DNA from: Rhodospirillales bacterium
Lineage (GTDB): Bacteria; Pseudomonadota; Alphaproteobacteria; UBA8366; JADFVY01
Reading direction: 5' to 3'
DNA: 6,373 nucleotides
Assembly (NCBI GenBank): GCA_024644185.1
Contig: JAHELM010000158.1
Location: 1-6,373 of the forward strand
Shown here: positions 5,924 to 6,373 of the stretch, in pieces
Layout of the letters: each line of letters opens with the position of its first letter
Position numbering within the stretch: position 1 is the stretch's first letter
Notes under the pieces: generated by a model
Databases searched by the model: none
What the model was told of the DNA's origin: nothing
The model's input: only the letters and a program-made list of their open reading frames with translations
Program-made: the position numbers and the translations under genes

Positions 5924-6372
5924 GCCGCAATCTCCCGATGACAGGCCCTGGCGCGTCCCTCGCCCATATCGAGCAGCGCCGGCGTCTCAGCCCGACACCG
6001 GTCGGTGGCAAAACCGCAGCGCTCCTGGAAGGCGCAGCCGGGCGGCAGGGCCTGCAAATTCGGCGGCTGCCCCGGAATCGACGCCAACGACTCCGTGACA
6101 CTGGAGTCGAGCCGGGGCATCGAATGCAGAAGTCCTTCGGTATAGGGATGCCGCGGGCGGTAGAAGATATCGCGCACCGGGCCGCTTTCGACGATGCGGC
6201 CGGCATACATCACGGCGACCCGGTCGCACAGCCCGGCAACCACGCCCAGATCGTGGGTGATGATGACCAGGGCTGCCCCCGTGTCGCGCCGCAGCGCGGC
6301 CATCAGGTCGAGGATCTGCGCCTGGATCGTCACGTCCAGCGCGGTGGTCGGCTCGTCGGCGATCAGCAGTTC
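5920..6372 (-). CDS. Peptide/nickel-type ABC importer ATP-binding protein, OppD/DppD class (C-terminal part)
   Basis: This is the 3' portion of the partner ATPase; the gene starts beyond the window end, and the first whole codon in view is at 6370-6372. The visible frame opens within Walker B (ELLIADEPTTALDVTIQAQI), followed by the switch histidine (IITHDLGVVAGLCDRVAVMYAGRIVE). It ends with the oligo_HPY region (YRPRHPYTEGLLHSMPRLD), which is the class signature of OppD/DppD. Four cysteines in the tail (in GCAF, ERCG, DRCR and RACH) match the spacing of those in the neighbouring OppF-like protein. The GTG at 6331-6333 lies just after Walker B and is internal, not a start. The stop overlaps the OppF-like ATG by the ATGA arrangement, so both subunits are probably made in equal amounts from one transcript. 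Confidence 0.92.
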   Translation of the reverse strand, partial: ELLIADEPTTALDVTIQAQILDLMAALRRDTGAALVIITHDLGVVAGLCDRVAVMYAGRIVESGPVRDIFYRPRHPYTEGLLHSMPRLDSSVTESLASIPGQPPNLQALPPGCAFQERCGFATDRCRAETPALLDMGEGRARACHREIAA

Positions 6373-6373
6373 C

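Overview
High-GC bacterial DNA with strong G/C bias at third codon positions, short intergenic gaps and start/stop overlaps. The protein types (ComDE-like split decarboxylase, TSUP exporter, TerC protein, Opp/Dpp ATPases) fit an alphaproteobacterium, perhaps of the Rhodospirillales type. That placement is inferred from composition and family resemblance only. No RNA genes, insertion sequences or CRISPR arrays were seen.

Positions 1-2784 (+ strand) form a sulfur/sulfonate-flavoured block. It begins with the 3' part of a two-domain rhodanese-type sulfurtransferase. Next come the N-terminal (pyrimidine-domain) subunit of a split thiamine-diphosphate decarboxylase, a TauE/SafE (TSUP) membrane exporter, and the C-terminal (diphosphate-domain) subunit of the same decarboxylase. 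The split enzyme looks most like sulfopyruvate decarboxylase (ComD/ComE), which makes sulfoacetaldehyde; phosphonopyruvate decarboxylase is the main alternative. An organic-anion or sulfite exporter lying between the two halves suggests a C3-sulfonate breakdown module whose sulfite (or another anion) must leave the cell. The exporter gene is flanked by two similar copies of the comD 3' end, which suggests it was inserted between formerly adjacent comD and comE.

Positions 2785-3567 hold a convergent FMN-binding PPOX-family gene (- strand) and a 123 bp divergent intergenic region. A 12-bp stem-loop covers the comE and PPOX stop codons. Positions 3568-4209 (+) encode a TerC/Alx-type membrane protein, probably starting at TTG.

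Positions 4210-6373 are read on the - strand. In transcription order they are the end of an OppD/DppD-type ATPase (running off the window), an OppF/DppF-type ATPase joined to it by an ATGA overlap, a GNAT acetyltransferase, and a short coding-like stretch that looks like the C-terminal remnant of an FTR1-type iron permease. The two ATPases energise one peptide/nickel-type importer whose permeases and binding protein must lie beyond position 6373.
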